Below are positions 8,349-17,361 of a DNA stretch of 64,000 bases, piece by piece. Location of the stretch: assembly GCA_963744935.1 (NCBI GenBank), contig CAVUVM010000009.1, forward strand, positions 239,515-303,514. Direction: 5' to 3'. This DNA is from Bog-473 sp963744935. GTDB taxonomy: Bacteria; Actinomycetota; Acidimicrobiia; Acidimicrobiales; RAAP-2. The first letter of the stretch is position 1, and each line of letters opens with the position of its first letter. Below the pieces are notes generated by a model. That model saw only the letters and a program-made list of their open reading frames with translations. It made no database searches and had not been told where the DNA came from. A program made the translations under genes and the position numbers.

Positions 8349-8800
8349 TGCTATTTGGTCGATTCGACGGGTGCCCTCGTTTCGCCAGGCAACCTACGGG
8401 CCATGGCGTCAGCGAGGGCTGCATAACACTGCGACCTGGTTTTGGCTTTCCGACGTAAATCAAGCCCCCGGTCTACAGCACGGACGATGAATTCCGAGCC
8501 GTTTCGATGGGAACGCGCGTTAGTCGTTGTCTCGTCACGCCTCGGCGAGCAAGAGACCAGTCAAGAGGCGCGGCCAGTCGGGCAATGGATTTGCTCTCGG
8601 TTCCCGACCAGTTCAGCAATCACGCTGGGCATGCGGCGGAGAATCGTAACGTGGTGATCGCAGACGCCTTGTCAGGACTCGCTGAGTCGGCCCAGCGGAT
8701 GTCTGCGTGTAGTTCGCCGCCGGGATATTCGCGGGATGACCATGAGGACCCGCCAGCCGACCATTCAGCCTCGATCGTCGTGGCCTGCGAGTCTGAAGAG
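8349..8800. other. 452-base stretch without a recognised gene
   Basis: Between the methyltransferase start and the tRNA. Open frames are short, overlap each other and show no recognisable protein pattern. I see no strong hairpin or promoter. It presumably holds the methyltransferase promoter and the 3' flank of the tRNA. Confidence 0.4.
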
Positions 8801-8871
<71 letters not shown>

Positions 8872-8909
8872 GGGACGGGACGCAGTCTAAAGCCTCTACT
8901 CTCGGCCTC

Positions 8910-9290
8910 ATGGACACGCTGTTCGACCGAGTCGGAGGAGAGCAGTTCTTCGTCGATCTCGTTGACCGTTTCTATCTCAGCGTCGCAGGGGACCCGCTGC
9001 TGCGCCCGCTGTATCCGGACGACCTGAGCGAATCGTCGCACCACCTTGCCCTCTTCCTGATGCAGTACTGGGGTGGTCCGAGTACTTACAACGAGCAGCG
9101 TGGCCACCCACGCCTTCGGATGCGGCACGCCCCCTTTGTCATCGGCTCTCCCGAACGCGACGCCTGGTTGCGACACATGCTCACCGCACTCCTCGAGCTG
9201 GAGTCATCCTCACGGATCTCGTCTCATGACGCGATCGAGTTACGTGAATACCTCGAAATGGCCGCGAACTCACTCGTGAACTCCCCCTGA
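8910..9290 (+). CDS. glbO: Group II truncated haemoglobin
   Basis: A 126-residue globin. The core RGHPRLRMRHAPFVI carries the proximal haem His (H73) in the setting typical of group II (HbO-type) truncated haemoglobins; F21-Y22 provide the B9/B10 positions, and W86 (RDAWLRHM) is the conserved Trp near the haem. These proteins bind oxygen and may protect respiration or scavenge nitric oxide or peroxide. It starts 38 bases after the tRNA on the opposite strand and ends before the convergent enoyl-CoA hydratase. The symbol is by family resemblance. Confidence 0.9.
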   Translation: MDTLFDRVGGEQFFVDLVDRFYLSVAGDPLLRPLYPDDLSESSHHLALFLMQYWGGPSTYNEQRGHPRLRMRHAPFVIGSPERDAWLRHMLTALLELESSSRISSHDAIELREYLEMAANSLVNSP

Positions 9291-9341
9291 CAGCCGGGGG
9301 CGACGGACTGGGCCTCCAACCCCGACGTGCGACCGACGACG

Positions 9342-10145
9342 TCAGTCCTTGAAGTCGGCTTTCCGCCCCTCCTTGCGGGCGGCCACGGCCTCTTCGAAGT
9401 TGCGGGTCGTGATGCGTACGAAGAGCTGTGACGTCCCTTCGGCGTCCATGTGGGACTGGAGGCTGCTGGCGTCGAGACTGTTCCAGAGCTGGCGCTTGGT
9501 CAGCTCCACGCCGGCCCTGCTCCAACCATTGATGCGGTCGGCCAGCTCGAAGCAGGCGGGGAGGAGATCTGCCGGCGCCACCACGTTGGACACCAGGCCG
9601 ATTCGGTCAGCCTCTGTCGCATCGATGTCGCGGCCGGTGAGCATGATCTCGGCCGCCCTCGAGTGTCCGACCGACCGAGGGAGAAGAAAGCTGAGCCCGA
9701 GTTCGGCGGCGGTCAAGCCGTTGTTGACACCCGCCGCCCGGAAGTAGGCCTCCTGGGACGCGATCCTGATGTCGGCTGCGAGTGCGAGGCAGAATCCACC
9801 ACCGATGGCCGCGCCGTTGACAGCGGCGATGACTGGCTGATGGAGCCTGCGAATGGTTGCGATGACGTCGTCGAGCATCTCCATGGACCGCAATGCGATG
9901 GTCGGCAGCGTCAAGCCGTCGATGTTCGGCATCGTCCCGGGATTCTCGTGATCAGCGCCTGAGCAAAACCCCCGGCCGGCCCCGGTGATAACGACGACAC
10001 GCACCTCGTTGTCGCTCCCGATGTCACGCAATGCGTCCCGGAACGGGATCATCACGTCGAAGGCCATCGCGTTCATGCGCTCGGGCCGGTTCAACGTGAC
10101 CACCGCGACCTGGGGATGGGGATGGCTGACTTCGGCAAAGGACAT
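9342..10145 (-). CDS. Enoyl-CoA hydratase/isomerase family protein
   Basis: A 267-residue crotonase-fold protein from ATG 10145 (MSFAEVSHPHPQVAVVTLNR). The two oxyanion-hole segments are GAGRGFCSGADHEN and AAVNGAAIGGGFCLALAADI, and the AELGLSFLLPRSVG segment follows as usual. It may hydrate enoyl-CoA, or act as another crotonase-family enzyme; the catalytic acid cannot be settled by eye. It starts 7 bases downstream of the RDD gene on the same strand, so it can share its transcript although no functional link is evident. Confidence 0.88.
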   Translation of the reverse strand: MSFAEVSHPHPQVAVVTLNRPERMNAMAFDVMIPFRDALRDIGSDNEVRVVVITGAGRGFCSGADHENPGTMPNIDGLTLPTIALRSMEMLDDVIATIRRLHQPVIAAVNGAAIGGGFCLALAADIRIASQEAYFRAAGVNNGLTAAELGLSFLLPRSVGHSRAAEIMLTGRDIDATEADRIGLVSNVVAPADLLPACFELADRINGWSRAGVELTKRQLWNSLDASSLQSHMDAEGTSQLFVRITTRNFEEAVAARKEGRKADFKD

Positions 10146-10152
10146 AGTCGCC

Positions 10153-10719
10153 CTAGGCCGCGTGGGGGTGGTGCGACGGTGTCTGTTGGCCGTGCCCCAA
10201 GGGGCCCTCCGTGCGGGCGATCCAGCGCAGCCGGGCCGCGCGGGCGTCCCAGTCGTAGACGACGGCCGTTCCCGCGATGAAGTCGTCCAGCCCCCGGCGC
10301 TCCCGCTGGAAGACGATGCCCAGGAACCCGATGCCGAGCGTGAGGAACAGCGTGATCGCGAGCCCGATCGTGCGGAGCACGGCCTGGCGACCGCTGATCG
10401 GCCCGCCTTCACGGGTCACCACCTGCAGTCCGAAGATCGCCATGCCCAAGGTCTTGCCACTCACCGCCCATTGGTACGTGTAGTAGAAGAACTCCCAGAC
10501 GGTCAGCGTCACGAAGGCAAGCACTTGGTGATTGCTCAGGTTGTAGGAGTGTCCCGACACGAGCTTGATCGCAGCATTGAGCAACGCCACGCCAAGCGTG
10601 TAGGCCCCCCACGATGCGCCGACGTCCGCGGCGAAGGCCACCAGCCGGCTCGCCGCGCCCGCGTAATGGCCCTGCCGGCCAACGGTCATCTCCGGAGCAG
10701 GCATGGGTACGGTCGTCAT
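10153..10719 (-). CDS. RDD family membrane protein
   Basis: A 188-residue membrane protein with the RDD pattern: GAASRLVAFAADVGASW (first helix with the R and D residues), a second pair of hydrophobic segments, then the SGKTLGMAIFGLQVV block and LGFLGIVFQRERRGLDDFIAGT at the C-terminal end of the domain. Three to four transmembrane helices are likely. RDD proteins are poorly understood; some act as ion exchangers. Its ATG overlaps the stop of the nonapeptide-repeat gene (ATGA, 10716-10719), which indicates translational coupling and a shared role. Confidence 0.88.
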   Translation of the reverse strand: MTTVPMPAPEMTVGRQGHYAGAASRLVAFAADVGASWGAYTLGVALLNAAIKLVSGHSYNLSNHQVLAFVTLTVWEFFYYTYQWAVSGKTLGMAIFGLQVVTREGGPISGRQAVLRTIGLAITLFLTLGIGFLGIVFQRERRGLDDFIAGTAVVYDWDARAARLRWIARTEGPLGHGQQTPSHHPHAA

Positions 10720-11198
10720 GGCGTCAACGGCTCCGGAGCGCAGAGGAGGGGCGGGCCGACGGGCCAGTTGCGCACGCTCTTTCGCCGGCCGATCAGCGTG
10801 TTGGCCCAGCGCAAGATGAAGTCGTCCAACCCGACGCCCTGCGCACGGATCACGTCGAGGATCTCCGTCAGGACGCCGGTCGTCGAGCGGGCGATGATCG
10901 ATCCGAGCTCGGTGTGCTCGACCAGGGCGTCGATATCGATCTCTTCGACGATGGCATTGATATCGATCCGCTCAATGATCTTTTGGATGTCGACACGCTC
11001 GACGATCTTCTCGATGTCGACCTGGTCGACGATCCGGTCCACGTCCACGCGTTCGACGATCTTCTCGACGTCGACCTTTTCGAGGATGGCGTCAATGTCG
11101 ATGGCATCGACGATCAGCGGCACGATGCGCTCGGCCAGCGATTGCGCCAGCTGCTCGACCCGGGAGCCGATCGGGTTGCTCACAGGTCTCCGGGCCAA
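10716..11198 (-). CDS. Nonapeptide-repeat protein (VD[IV]xKIVER), coupled to RDD
   Basis: A 160-residue protein with about eight tandem 9-residue repeats between residues 33 and 100, such as VDVEKIVER, VDVDRIVDQ, VDIEKIVER, VDIQKIIER and IDINAIVEE. Hydrophobic residues recur at fixed positions with alternating acidic and basic ones, which suggests a regular amphipathic solenoid or helix. The C-terminal part (GVLTEILDVIRAQGVGLDD, then WANTLIGRRKSVRNWP) lacks repeats. Similar repeat proteins occur beside RDD genes in Actinobacteria. The four-base overlap with the RDD gene suggests a cytoplasmic or membrane-peripheral partner. Function unknown. Confidence 0.75.
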   Translation of the reverse strand: MARRPVSNPIGSRVEQLAQSLAERIVPLIVDAIDIDAILEKVDVEKIVERVDVDRIVDQVDIEKIVERVDIQKIIERIDINAIVEEIDIDALVEHTELGSIIARSTTGVLTEILDVIRAQGVGLDDFILRWANTLIGRRKSVRNWPVGPPLLCAPEPLTP

Positions 11199-11307
11199 TG
11201 TGACATTCCCGTGATCTTCTCACCCCCGGGCCGCAGCACGTGGGACATCGATCGGGTACCGTCGAACACGTCGGGGCGCGGGACCGCGAGGACAAGGAGA
11301 CGGGATC

Positions 11308-12078
11308 GTGGAATACGAACGCTATGACGACGGAGTCCCCTCGTGGGTCGACCTGGGCAGCCCTGACCTGGCCAAGGCCAAGGAGTTCTACGGCGGGCTG
11401 TTTGGCTGGGAATGCCCCGAGGGCCCGGCCGAGGCGGGCGGCTATTCGGTGTGCACCCTGAACGGGAAGACGGTGGCCGGCCTGGGTCCCCAGATGAACC
11501 CGGACTTCCCGCCGGTGTGGATGACCTACGTCAACGTGGACGACGCCGACAACACGGCGGCCAAGGCGTCGGCCGCCGGGGGCACCGTCTTCGCGGGACC
11601 CATGGACGTCATGGACGTGGGCCGCATGGCCGTGCTGGCCGACCCGCTCGGCGCCGTGTTCGGGCTTTGGCAGCCCAAGTCGCACACAGGGGCGCAGCTG
11701 GTCAACGAGCCAGGCACGCTCTGCTGGAACGAGCTGATCACCACCGATCTCGACACGTCGAAGGCCTTCTACAAGGCGGTCTTCGGCTGGGACGCCGAGG
11801 ACCAGGGTCCTCCCGGCGGCCCACCGGCCTACACCGAGTGGAAGCTCGCCGGCCGTTCCGTGGGCGGCATGATGCTCAAGCACGGCGACATGCCGGCGGA
11901 CATGCCTCCGAATTGGGGCGTGTACTTCGCGGTCGCCGATACCGACGCGACGGTGGGCAAGGCCCAGGAGCTCGGCGGCGCCGTGTTCATGGGCCCGACC
12001 GACATCGAGCCGGGCCGTTTCGCCGTGCTCGCCGACAACCAGGGCGTCGTCTTCAACGTCCTCAAGCTCAAGTCCTAG
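11308..12078 (+). CDS. Two-domain VOC family protein (Cfp30B-like)
   Basis: A 256-residue protein made of two vicinal-oxygen-chelate modules. Module 1 runs from PSWVDLGSPDLAKAKEFYGG to PLGAVFGLWQPK (about 10-125), and module 2 from LCWNELITTDLDTSKAFY to NQGVVFNVLKL (about 138-254). This tandem design matches the actinobacterial Cfp30B/27-kDa antigen group and glyoxalase-like proteins. The activity of this group is not firmly known. A putative promoter region of about 110 bases separates it from the divergent nonapeptide-repeat gene. The aldo/keto reductase follows 13 bases downstream, suggesting one transcript. Confidence 0.88.
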   Translation: MEYERYDDGVPSWVDLGSPDLAKAKEFYGGLFGWECPEGPAEAGGYSVCTLNGKTVAGLGPQMNPDFPPVWMTYVNVDDADNTAAKASAAGGTVFAGPMDVMDVGRMAVLADPLGAVFGLWQPKSHTGAQLVNEPGTLCWNELITTDLDTSKAFYKAVFGWDAEDQGPPGGPPAYTEWKLAGRSVGGMMLKHGDMPADMPPNWGVYFAVADTDATVGKAQELGGAVFMGPTDIEPGRFAVLADNQGVVFNVLKLKS

Positions 12079-12091
12079 GCGGGAGCGGGCG

Positions 12092-12991
12092 GTGGAACGC
12101 CGGCGCCTGGGACGGACCGGTCACGAGAGCAGCATCGCCATCCTCGGCGGCGCTGCCTGTTGGTCCGCTACCGTCGAAGAGGCCGGAGCGTGGCTGCAAC
12201 TCGCCCTCGACCACGGGGTCAACCACCTCGACATCGCGCCCCAATACGGCGCCGCCGAGTCGGTCGTGGGGCCGCACCTGGCGGCCCACCGCGATGCGCT
12301 GTTCATCGCCGGCAAGACCTTGCGGGCCAACCCCGAGGGGGTGGCAGAGCAGTTCGACACGACCCGGCGTCTCCTCAACGCCGAAGTCCTCGATCTCTAC
12401 CAGGCCCACGCGGTGACCACCTTCGAAGAGCTGGAGCGCCGGTCGCCGGCCCTCGAGCGCATCATCGCCTTCCGCGACGAGGGGCGCACCCGCTTTGCCG
12501 GCATCACCGGACACGACCTCGAGGTGCCCCGCGTCCATCTCGAGGCCCTCCGCCGTTTCGACCTCGACACGGTGATGTTCCCCGTCTACCCGGCGCTGTG
12601 GGCCCGGCCCGAATACCGCGAACCCGCCGAGGAGCTCCTGGCGGTGTGCGCCGAGCGTGACCTGGGCGTGATGGCCATCAAGGCGGTGGCTCGCCGCCCC
12701 TGGGCCGACCATCGGCCATTGGCCGACGCGGTCGCGGGCGAGCCGGCCACCTCGGCGCGATGGGCGTCGTCGTGGTACGAGCCCCAGCAGAGCGACGAGG
12801 AGATGGACCAGGGTGTGCACTTCGCGCTCTCCGTGCCCGGCGTCCAGGCCTTCTGCACTCCCGGCGACATCGCGTTGTTGCCGCGGGTGCTGGCGTCCGC
12901 GGAGCGCTTTTCGCCCATGGACGATGCCGGGCGCGCCGCGGCGGCCGCCGCGATGGCCGGCGAAGAGCTCATCTTCCCCATGCCGCGCTGA
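12092..12991 (+). CDS. Aldo/keto reductase family protein
   Basis: A 299-residue protein with the (beta/alpha)8 aldo/keto reductase pattern: MERRRLGRTGHESSIAILGG, LDHGVNHLDIAPQYGAAES (catalytic Asp and Tyr region), FIAGKTLRANPEG (Lys region), and LDLYQAHAV. The start is GTG at 12092, preceded by GCGGGAGCGGG. The C-terminal part is shorter than in NADPH-dependent monomers with known substrates, so the substrate is open. The gene follows the VOC gene closely and ends before the convergent LLM oxidoreductase. Confidence 0.85.
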   Translation: MERRRLGRTGHESSIAILGGAACWSATVEEAGAWLQLALDHGVNHLDIAPQYGAAESVVGPHLAAHRDALFIAGKTLRANPEGVAEQFDTTRRLLNAEVLDLYQAHAVTTFEELERRSPALERIIAFRDEGRTRFAGITGHDLEVPRVHLEALRRFDLDTVMFPVYPALWARPEYREPAEELLAVCAERDLGVMAIKAVARRPWADHRPLADAVAGEPATSARWASSWYEPQQSDEEMDQGVHFALSVPGVQAFCTPGDIALLPRVLASAERFSPMDDAGRAAAAAAMAGEELIFPMPR

Positions 12992-13014
12992 GGACGAAGC
13001 GGCGCCGCTCCTGC

Positions 13015-14049
13015 TCAGCCGGCGCGGATCGCCTCGACGACGGTGCGGAACGACCAGTCGTCGCTCGCGTCGGGCGGCGGTGAGACGACGATGCCCTGCC
13101 CGAGTCCCCCGAAGCGCTCGAGCAGGAGGGCCGGCAGCTCGGCGAAGGTGCCACAGGGCACGAGTGTTTCGAGCATCTCGTCGGAGAGGACGCCAGCGAG
13201 GTCGTCCCAGCGCTCGCGCCGGATGAGATCTCGTAGACGGGGGCCCAGGTCGTCCCATCCATACAGCTCGAGGGTGGGCGCGTAGGCGGGCGTCGAGTAC
13301 AAGAAGGCGAGCAGCCGCCGTTGGCGCTCCCGCTCGGTGACCACGCCTGCTTCCGTCGCCGCCGTGATCACCGACGTCCCGATGACCGTCTCGAAACCAG
13401 CGCCGGCGAGGTCGCGTCCTGCGCCCGCCGCCCCCTCGGCCAACGCCGGGAGGCAGACCTCGAGCAGGTAGCGCGGGTTGGAGTTGGTGGGGTGGCTGAC
13501 GAACCCGTCGGCCACCGCCCCGGCTAACGCGCACGCACGCCGCTGGACGCCACCGAGGTAGAGGCGTGGCGGAGTCGTCTCGGAGTCGGGGCCCGGGTTG
13601 AAGTAGGGCTGCAGGCGGGTCAGGTGGTAGTGCGGACTCTCGTAGGCGGGCGCCTCACCCGACGCGAACGACACGAAGGCGGCCCGGACCGCCCCCACAT
13701 AGTCACCGAGGCGCCCGATGGGGTCCTCACCGAAGGGCACCGCGTAGCGGTCTTCGATGTTCTGGCGGATCTGTGTCCCGAGGCCGAGCTCGAAGCGGCC
13801 GGCGCTCAGCTTTGCCAGGTCCCACGCCGCGTAGGCGACCAGAGTCGGACTCCGCGTGAAGGCCAGCGCCACGCTCGTCCGCACGGTGATCCGGCTGGTG
13901 TGCTCGGCGCAGAGCAGCGCCACGGCCAACCCATCGTGCACTGTCTCGGCCACGTGCAGTCCGTCGTAGCCGAGACGCTCCACCCGCTTCGCGTGCTCGA
14001 TCGCGTCACGCAGCGTCAGACGCGGGTCCATGCCCGCATAGACCTTCAC
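13015..14049 (-). CDS. LLM class oxidoreductase (F420-dependent type)
   Basis: A 344-residue luciferase-like monooxygenase-superfamily protein: GYDGLHVAETVHDGLAVA, RITVRTSVALAFTRSPT, LSAGRFELGLGTQI, then PRLYLGGVQRRACALAGA. The segment order and length fit the actinobacterial F420-dependent subgroup, although an FMN-type cofactor cannot be excluded by eye. Its ATG overlaps the stop of the enoyl-CoA hydratase gene (14046-14049), so it is translationally coupled and is the last gene of the minus-strand cluster that starts at 19068. Confidence 0.88.
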   Translation of the reverse strand: MKVYAGMDPRLTLRDAIEHAKRVERLGYDGLHVAETVHDGLAVALLCAEHTSRITVRTSVALAFTRSPTLVAYAAWDLAKLSAGRFELGLGTQIRQNIEDRYAVPFGEDPIGRLGDYVGAVRAAFVSFASGEAPAYESPHYHLTRLQPYFNPGPDSETTPPRLYLGGVQRRACALAGAVADGFVSHPTNSNPRYLLEVCLPALAEGAAGAGRDLAGAGFETVIGTSVITAATEAGVVTERERQRRLLAFLYSTPAYAPTLELYGWDDLGPRLRDLIRRERWDDLAGVLSDEMLETLVPCGTFAELPALLLERFGGLGQGIVVSPPPDASDDWSFRTVVEAIRAG

Positions 14050-14843
14050 GCCGGCGCGCCACCATCGAGTCCCGTGTTCTGGTCCCTCCCTCGGGCCACG
14101 ATCTTCTCGCGCTCGCCGGCCAGGCGGCTCTGGTCGAATCGCTCTGCCATCCAGTCACGTGACCACCGGTTTTCCGCGGCGAGGGCTTCCGCCCCGGAAA
14201 GCGCGCTGATCTCGGCGTAGCCGCGCCGCAGCTCGCGGACGTACTCGTTCGGGATGGAGGCGATGGTTGCCGCGAGCTCGCGGGCCCGTGGGAGCAGAGC
14301 CTCGTGGGGGACCACCTCGACGACCAGGCCCCAATCGCGCGCCGTCTCCGCGTCGATGTAGTCGCCGGTGAAACTCATCCGCCGCGCCCGGTCGATACCA
14401 ACCAGCTGGGGAAGGCGGATGGTCATGCCGCCGCCGGGCATCACACCGACCCACGCGTGCGTGTCGGCGAAGCGGGCCCGTTCGGAGGCGATCAAGAAGT
14501 CGCAGCACATGGCGAGTTCGAGCCCTCCGGTCACGGTGGGCCCGTTGATGGCCCCGATGATCGGTGCCTGGTGGGGAGTCAGCATCTCGAACCGAGCGGC
14601 CTGGCGTTGGCGTTCCTGCTGGGTCGAGCGATTCTCGGTGGCGAGGGACTTGAGGTCCATGCCCGCACAGAACGCGGGGTCCGCTCCTGTGAGCACGATG
14701 CATCCCACGTCGTCTCGCTCGTCGAGTTCGGTGATGGCTGCATCGAGCTGGTTGTGGAGCTCGGACGAGATCGCGTTGCGTGACTCGGGACGATTCAGCG
14801 TGACCGTGGCGACGCGGTCCTCTACTTCGACCAGCACCAGCAT
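14046..14843 (-). CDS. Enoyl-CoA hydratase/isomerase family protein
   Basis: A 265-residue crotonase-family protein. ATG 14843 is preferred because AAGGAGG stands 8 bases upstream; in-frame upstream codons have no such site. Oxyanion-hole segments are LTGADPAFCAGMDLKSL and IGAINGPTVTGGLELAMCCD, followed by ADTHAWVGVMPGGGMTIRL. The second segment has TVTGG where classical hydratases have AxGGG, so the substrate may not be a simple enoyl-CoA. Coupled by a 4-base overlap to the LLM gene; the pair probably acts on one lipid or aromatic acyl-CoA pathway (inference). Confidence 0.88.
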   Translation of the reverse strand: MLVLVEVEDRVATVTLNRPESRNAISSELHNQLDAAITELDERDDVGCIVLTGADPAFCAGMDLKSLATENRSTQQERQRQAARFEMLTPHQAPIIGAINGPTVTGGLELAMCCDFLIASERARFADTHAWVGVMPGGGMTIRLPQLVGIDRARRMSFTGDYIDAETARDWGLVVEVVPHEALLPRARELAATIASIPNEYVRELRRGYAEISALSGAEALAAENRWSRDWMAERFDQSRLAGEREKIVARGRDQNTGLDGGAPA

Positions 14844-14892
14844 CAGTGGTTCCTCCTTGCGCATTGCCATGCGTCCGTCTCTCGTCATCGCG

Positions 14893-15294
14893 TCACCCAT
14901 CCTCGTCGAGCACGCCGGGCACCAGTCCTTCGAACGTGACGACCCGCGCAATCGCCCCTGTCTCGTCGAGCGAGCCGAAGCCCCAGCCTTCCATCGCGGT
15001 GGCCCCGCGCTCCACTCGTTGCCGGGTGTAGCGGAAGTAGCCGTGGTGCAGGTCGATGCTGCTGGTCCGCCGGAGGGTGACCGGTCCCCGTTCTGCGCGG
15101 CGGTACATCGCAAACGACTCGCTCAGCCCTGCTGGCCCCTCGAAGACGGCTTCGGGGCTGATGTAGACGAAGTCTGGTGCCACGCGACGGCGGAGGCTGG
15201 CCAGCCGCTGGTCGTCGTCTTCCTCGAACACCGCCTCCATGAGGCGGTCGATCCGAGCGGCGACGTCCTCGCTCGTGTGGTCCTGTCCGAACAC
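14893..15294 (-). CDS. NTF2/SnoaL-like protein
   Basis: A 133-residue protein if it begins at GTG 15294; the next start is ATG in LMEAVFEEDDD, which would shorten it by about 18 residues. The sequence AARIDRLMEAVFEEDDDQRL, then VAPDFVYISPEAVFEGPAGL, YFRYTRQRVERG and a C-terminal VVTFEGLVPGVL fit the NTF2-like fold. No catalytic signature is clear. It lies between the GNAT and enoyl-CoA hydratase genes on the same strand with gaps of 32 and 49 bases, so it is part of the same unit. Confidence 0.65.
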   Translation of the reverse strand: MFGQDHTSEDVAARIDRLMEAVFEEDDDQRLASLRRRVAPDFVYISPEAVFEGPAGLSESFAMYRRAERGPVTLRRTSSIDLHHGYFRYTRQRVERGATAMEGWGFGSLDETGAIARVVTFEGLVPGVLDEDG

Positions 15295-15326
15295 TGCTGC
15301 AGTCTCGCAGAGCCCGCAAAGCGAGG

Positions 15327-15920
15327 TCAGGTTCGGCCGGGCGAGTCCCGTTCGCTGTGCAAGAGGGCAAAGCAGTCGGCATCGTGCTGTGCGCCGTCGA
15401 TGCGCTCCCAACCCCGCAAGGTGGCCTCCCGGTTGAAGCCGGCGGCCTCGGCGGTCCGCGCCGATGCAATGTTCCAGGGCTCCACGAAGAGGTGTAGACG
15501 CGGAATGGCGAGTTCGTCGAACGCGAAATCGACGACGGCGCGCAGGGCGCAGGCGGCCAGGCCGTGCCCGCGTGCGGTGGTGAGGAGCCAGTAGCCGATG
15601 GAGGCCCGGCCGCTCTCGACCTCTTGGAGCCACAGGCCGATGGAGCCGAGCCCCGCACTCGGCTCATCGCCACGGGCGATCACGAAGGAGAACCCGTCGC
15701 CCTCGCTGGCCCGCGCGTGCTGACGCTCGATGAAGGCCCGTCCTGCGTCATCGGTGTAGGTCGCCGGCACCGAGGAGATCGGCGGGATCGCGGGGTCGGC
15801 CGAGGCCTGACGCACCATGGCGAGGTCCGAGATCGCATAGGGCCGAAGCACGACCGGCGGCCAGGCGAGGAGGGGGACGTGGAGAGGGGGTGTGAAGGCC
15901 TCGAGGTGGAACATGTTCAT
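15327..15920 (-). CDS. GNAT family N-acetyltransferase (RimJ/RimL type)
   Basis: A 197-residue acetyltransferase. The N-terminal VVLRPYAISDLAMVRQAS is the usual beta1-alpha1 of the RimJ/RimL group. The motif A region IGYWLLTTARGHGLAACALR contains the acetyl-CoA pyrophosphate-binding loop RGHGLA, and IPRLHLFVEPWNIASARTAE followed by AGF is motif B. The target is not predictable; relatives modify ribosomal proteins, small amines or toxins. The ATG (15918-15920) overlaps the stop of the nuclease-like gene, so the two are translationally coupled. Confidence 0.88.
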   Translation of the reverse strand: MNMFHLEAFTPPLHVPLLAWPPVVLRPYAISDLAMVRQASADPAIPPISSVPATYTDDAGRAFIERQHARASEGDGFSFVIARGDEPSAGLGSIGLWLQEVESGRASIGYWLLTTARGHGLAACALRAVVDFAFDELAIPRLHLFVEPWNIASARTAEAAGFNREATLRGWERIDGAQHDADCFALLHSERDSPGRT

Positions 15921-17155
15921 CGGAGCTGGAAATACCCCGGTACGAGATGGTGCGGCACGTCGAGGTATCCCTTGGCCTCGGGCAGCCCGCCGAAGCGGCC
16001 ATGGCTCCACCGCACCTCGACATGTCCGGCCACCTCGGAGAGCTCGTGAGAGACGCGGTGGCGCACCACCGCCTCCCACCCCACGCGCGGCTGCCCACCG
16101 GGCTGGGCCTCCACCGAGAACGAAGCGAGCTTGTACTGCTGCCGCCAGTCCCACGATGTCGCGATACGCAGCCGGAGCGAGCGCGCGGGCGATGAGCCGA
16201 GGACGAAGTAGGGAGCACTCCCGATGCGCAGCAGGCGCCAGAGTATGGCCTCCCCGGCTCCGCCGGCGCCGGCGCCGGCGCCGGCGATGGCCTCCTCCCA
16301 CCGCCGCGCCGAAGTTCGTGCCACCTCGTCGGACAACGCGGCGTAGCGGTCCTTGGCTTCCTCGGGCCAGCCCGCCCGCAGCCACTGCCCCAGCGCGTCG
16401 CGCTGCGCCGTCGTGAGGTCGACGGCTCGCTCGGGGAGCGAGCGCAGAGCCACCGAGGGAGACGTACGCGTCGCGGCCCTGTGCGGCCCATCGGCACCGC
16501 CACCGACATCGCCGACCGGGTCGAAGCCCGGCAGCGACACAACCGACGCCCCGCGTCCCGTACTCGGCCGCGCTGATCCCGTCCGCGCCGCCGGCGCAGG
16601 CGCCGACATGGCGCCGGCGGGCCCGTCCGCGGCCCGGAGCAGTGACGAACGAACCGCCTCGTAGAGAGACTGGTGCTCGCGGGGCGCGACCTCGGCGTAC
16701 CAGTCCGCGCCGCCGGGGAGGGCATCGTGGGTGCTCCGGCTGGCGCGGCTCTGCCCGCCCATCAACAAGTGGTCGAAGACGTGCGAAGGAGATGCGTTGA
16801 AGAGGATGTTCGAGAGGTACTTGCAGCTGACGAGGTAGACGTGGTCGACCCGCAGATCGATGGGTGCCACCTCGTCACCGGGTGCCCTTCCCGTGCCCTT
16901 CCATTCGACGACGGTAGGCAGCCGGCCCCGCAGGCCGTCGGTGGCGGCGAGGAAGGCCTGCCCGTTGGCCCACGCGGCGTGGAACTCCGTGTCGAAGGCA
17001 CCCCCGGCGCGCAGCGCCGCCAGGCGCTCCCACATCTCGGGCGAGACGCTGTGCATGACCGGTGTGCGCGAGCGCACCGCGGCGTCGACGTCGGATAGGC
17101 CGAGCGTGCCGAGCCCGGTGCCGAGCTCGGTCACCGTGGTGCGGTCGCTCGGCAT
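15917..17155 (-). CDS. Uncharacterised protein with nuclease-like N-terminal region
   Basis: A 412-residue protein I do not recognise as a named family. Residues 50-130 contain FDTEFHAAWANGQAF, LPTVVEWKG (E84-W-K86) and PIDLRVDHVYLVSCKYLSN (D100, D104, K112), an arrangement like the PD-(D/E)xK nuclease core. About 150-230 is low-complexity and Pro/Ala-rich. The C-terminal 170 residues (from LTTAQRDALGQWLRAGW) look ordered and end in DVPHHLVPGYFQLR. A GCCGGC tandem run at about 16263-16286 encodes the GAGAGAGG stretch. It lies 206 bases downstream of the 104-residue gene and DNA methyltransferase, so a restriction or repair role beside the methylase is plausible, not shown. Confidence 0.6.
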   Translation of the reverse strand: MPSDRTTVTELGTGLGTLGLSDVDAAVRSRTPVMHSVSPEMWERLAALRAGGAFDTEFHAAWANGQAFLAATDGLRGRLPTVVEWKGTGRAPGDEVAPIDLRVDHVYLVSCKYLSNILFNASPSHVFDHLLMGGQSRASRSTHDALPGGADWYAEVAPREHQSLYEAVRSSLLRAADGPAGAMSAPAPAARTGSARPSTGRGASVVSLPGFDPVGDVGGGADGPHRAATRTSPSVALRSLPERAVDLTTAQRDALGQWLRAGWPEEAKDRYAALSDEVARTSARRWEEAIAGAGAGAGGAGEAILWRLLRIGSAPYFVLGSSPARSLRLRIATSWDWRQQYKLASFSVEAQPGGQPRVGWEAVVRHRVSHELSEVAGHVEVRWSHGRFGGLPEAKGYLDVPHHLVPGYFQLR

Positions 17156-17300
17156 CCACGAATCCTGGCACGACCCGCCTCACGACCTCACTGCTGCACG
17201 CACGATTCCGTCGTGGCCCGCTCGTGTCACGGGGGTGGGGCCAGCCGGGGGTCAACGCAGTGCCGGCTGCCAGCACGGACCGCCCTTCCGCTGGGCGGCG

Positions 17301-17346
<46 letters not shown>

Positions 17347-17361
17347 AGTCGTCCCCGTCGG

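Noticed and set aside
9342..10412. Longer version of the enoyl-CoA hydratase frame
   Set aside because: The extra 89 residues are Ser/Arg-rich antisense-like sequence lying over the RDD gene; the family start is at 10145.
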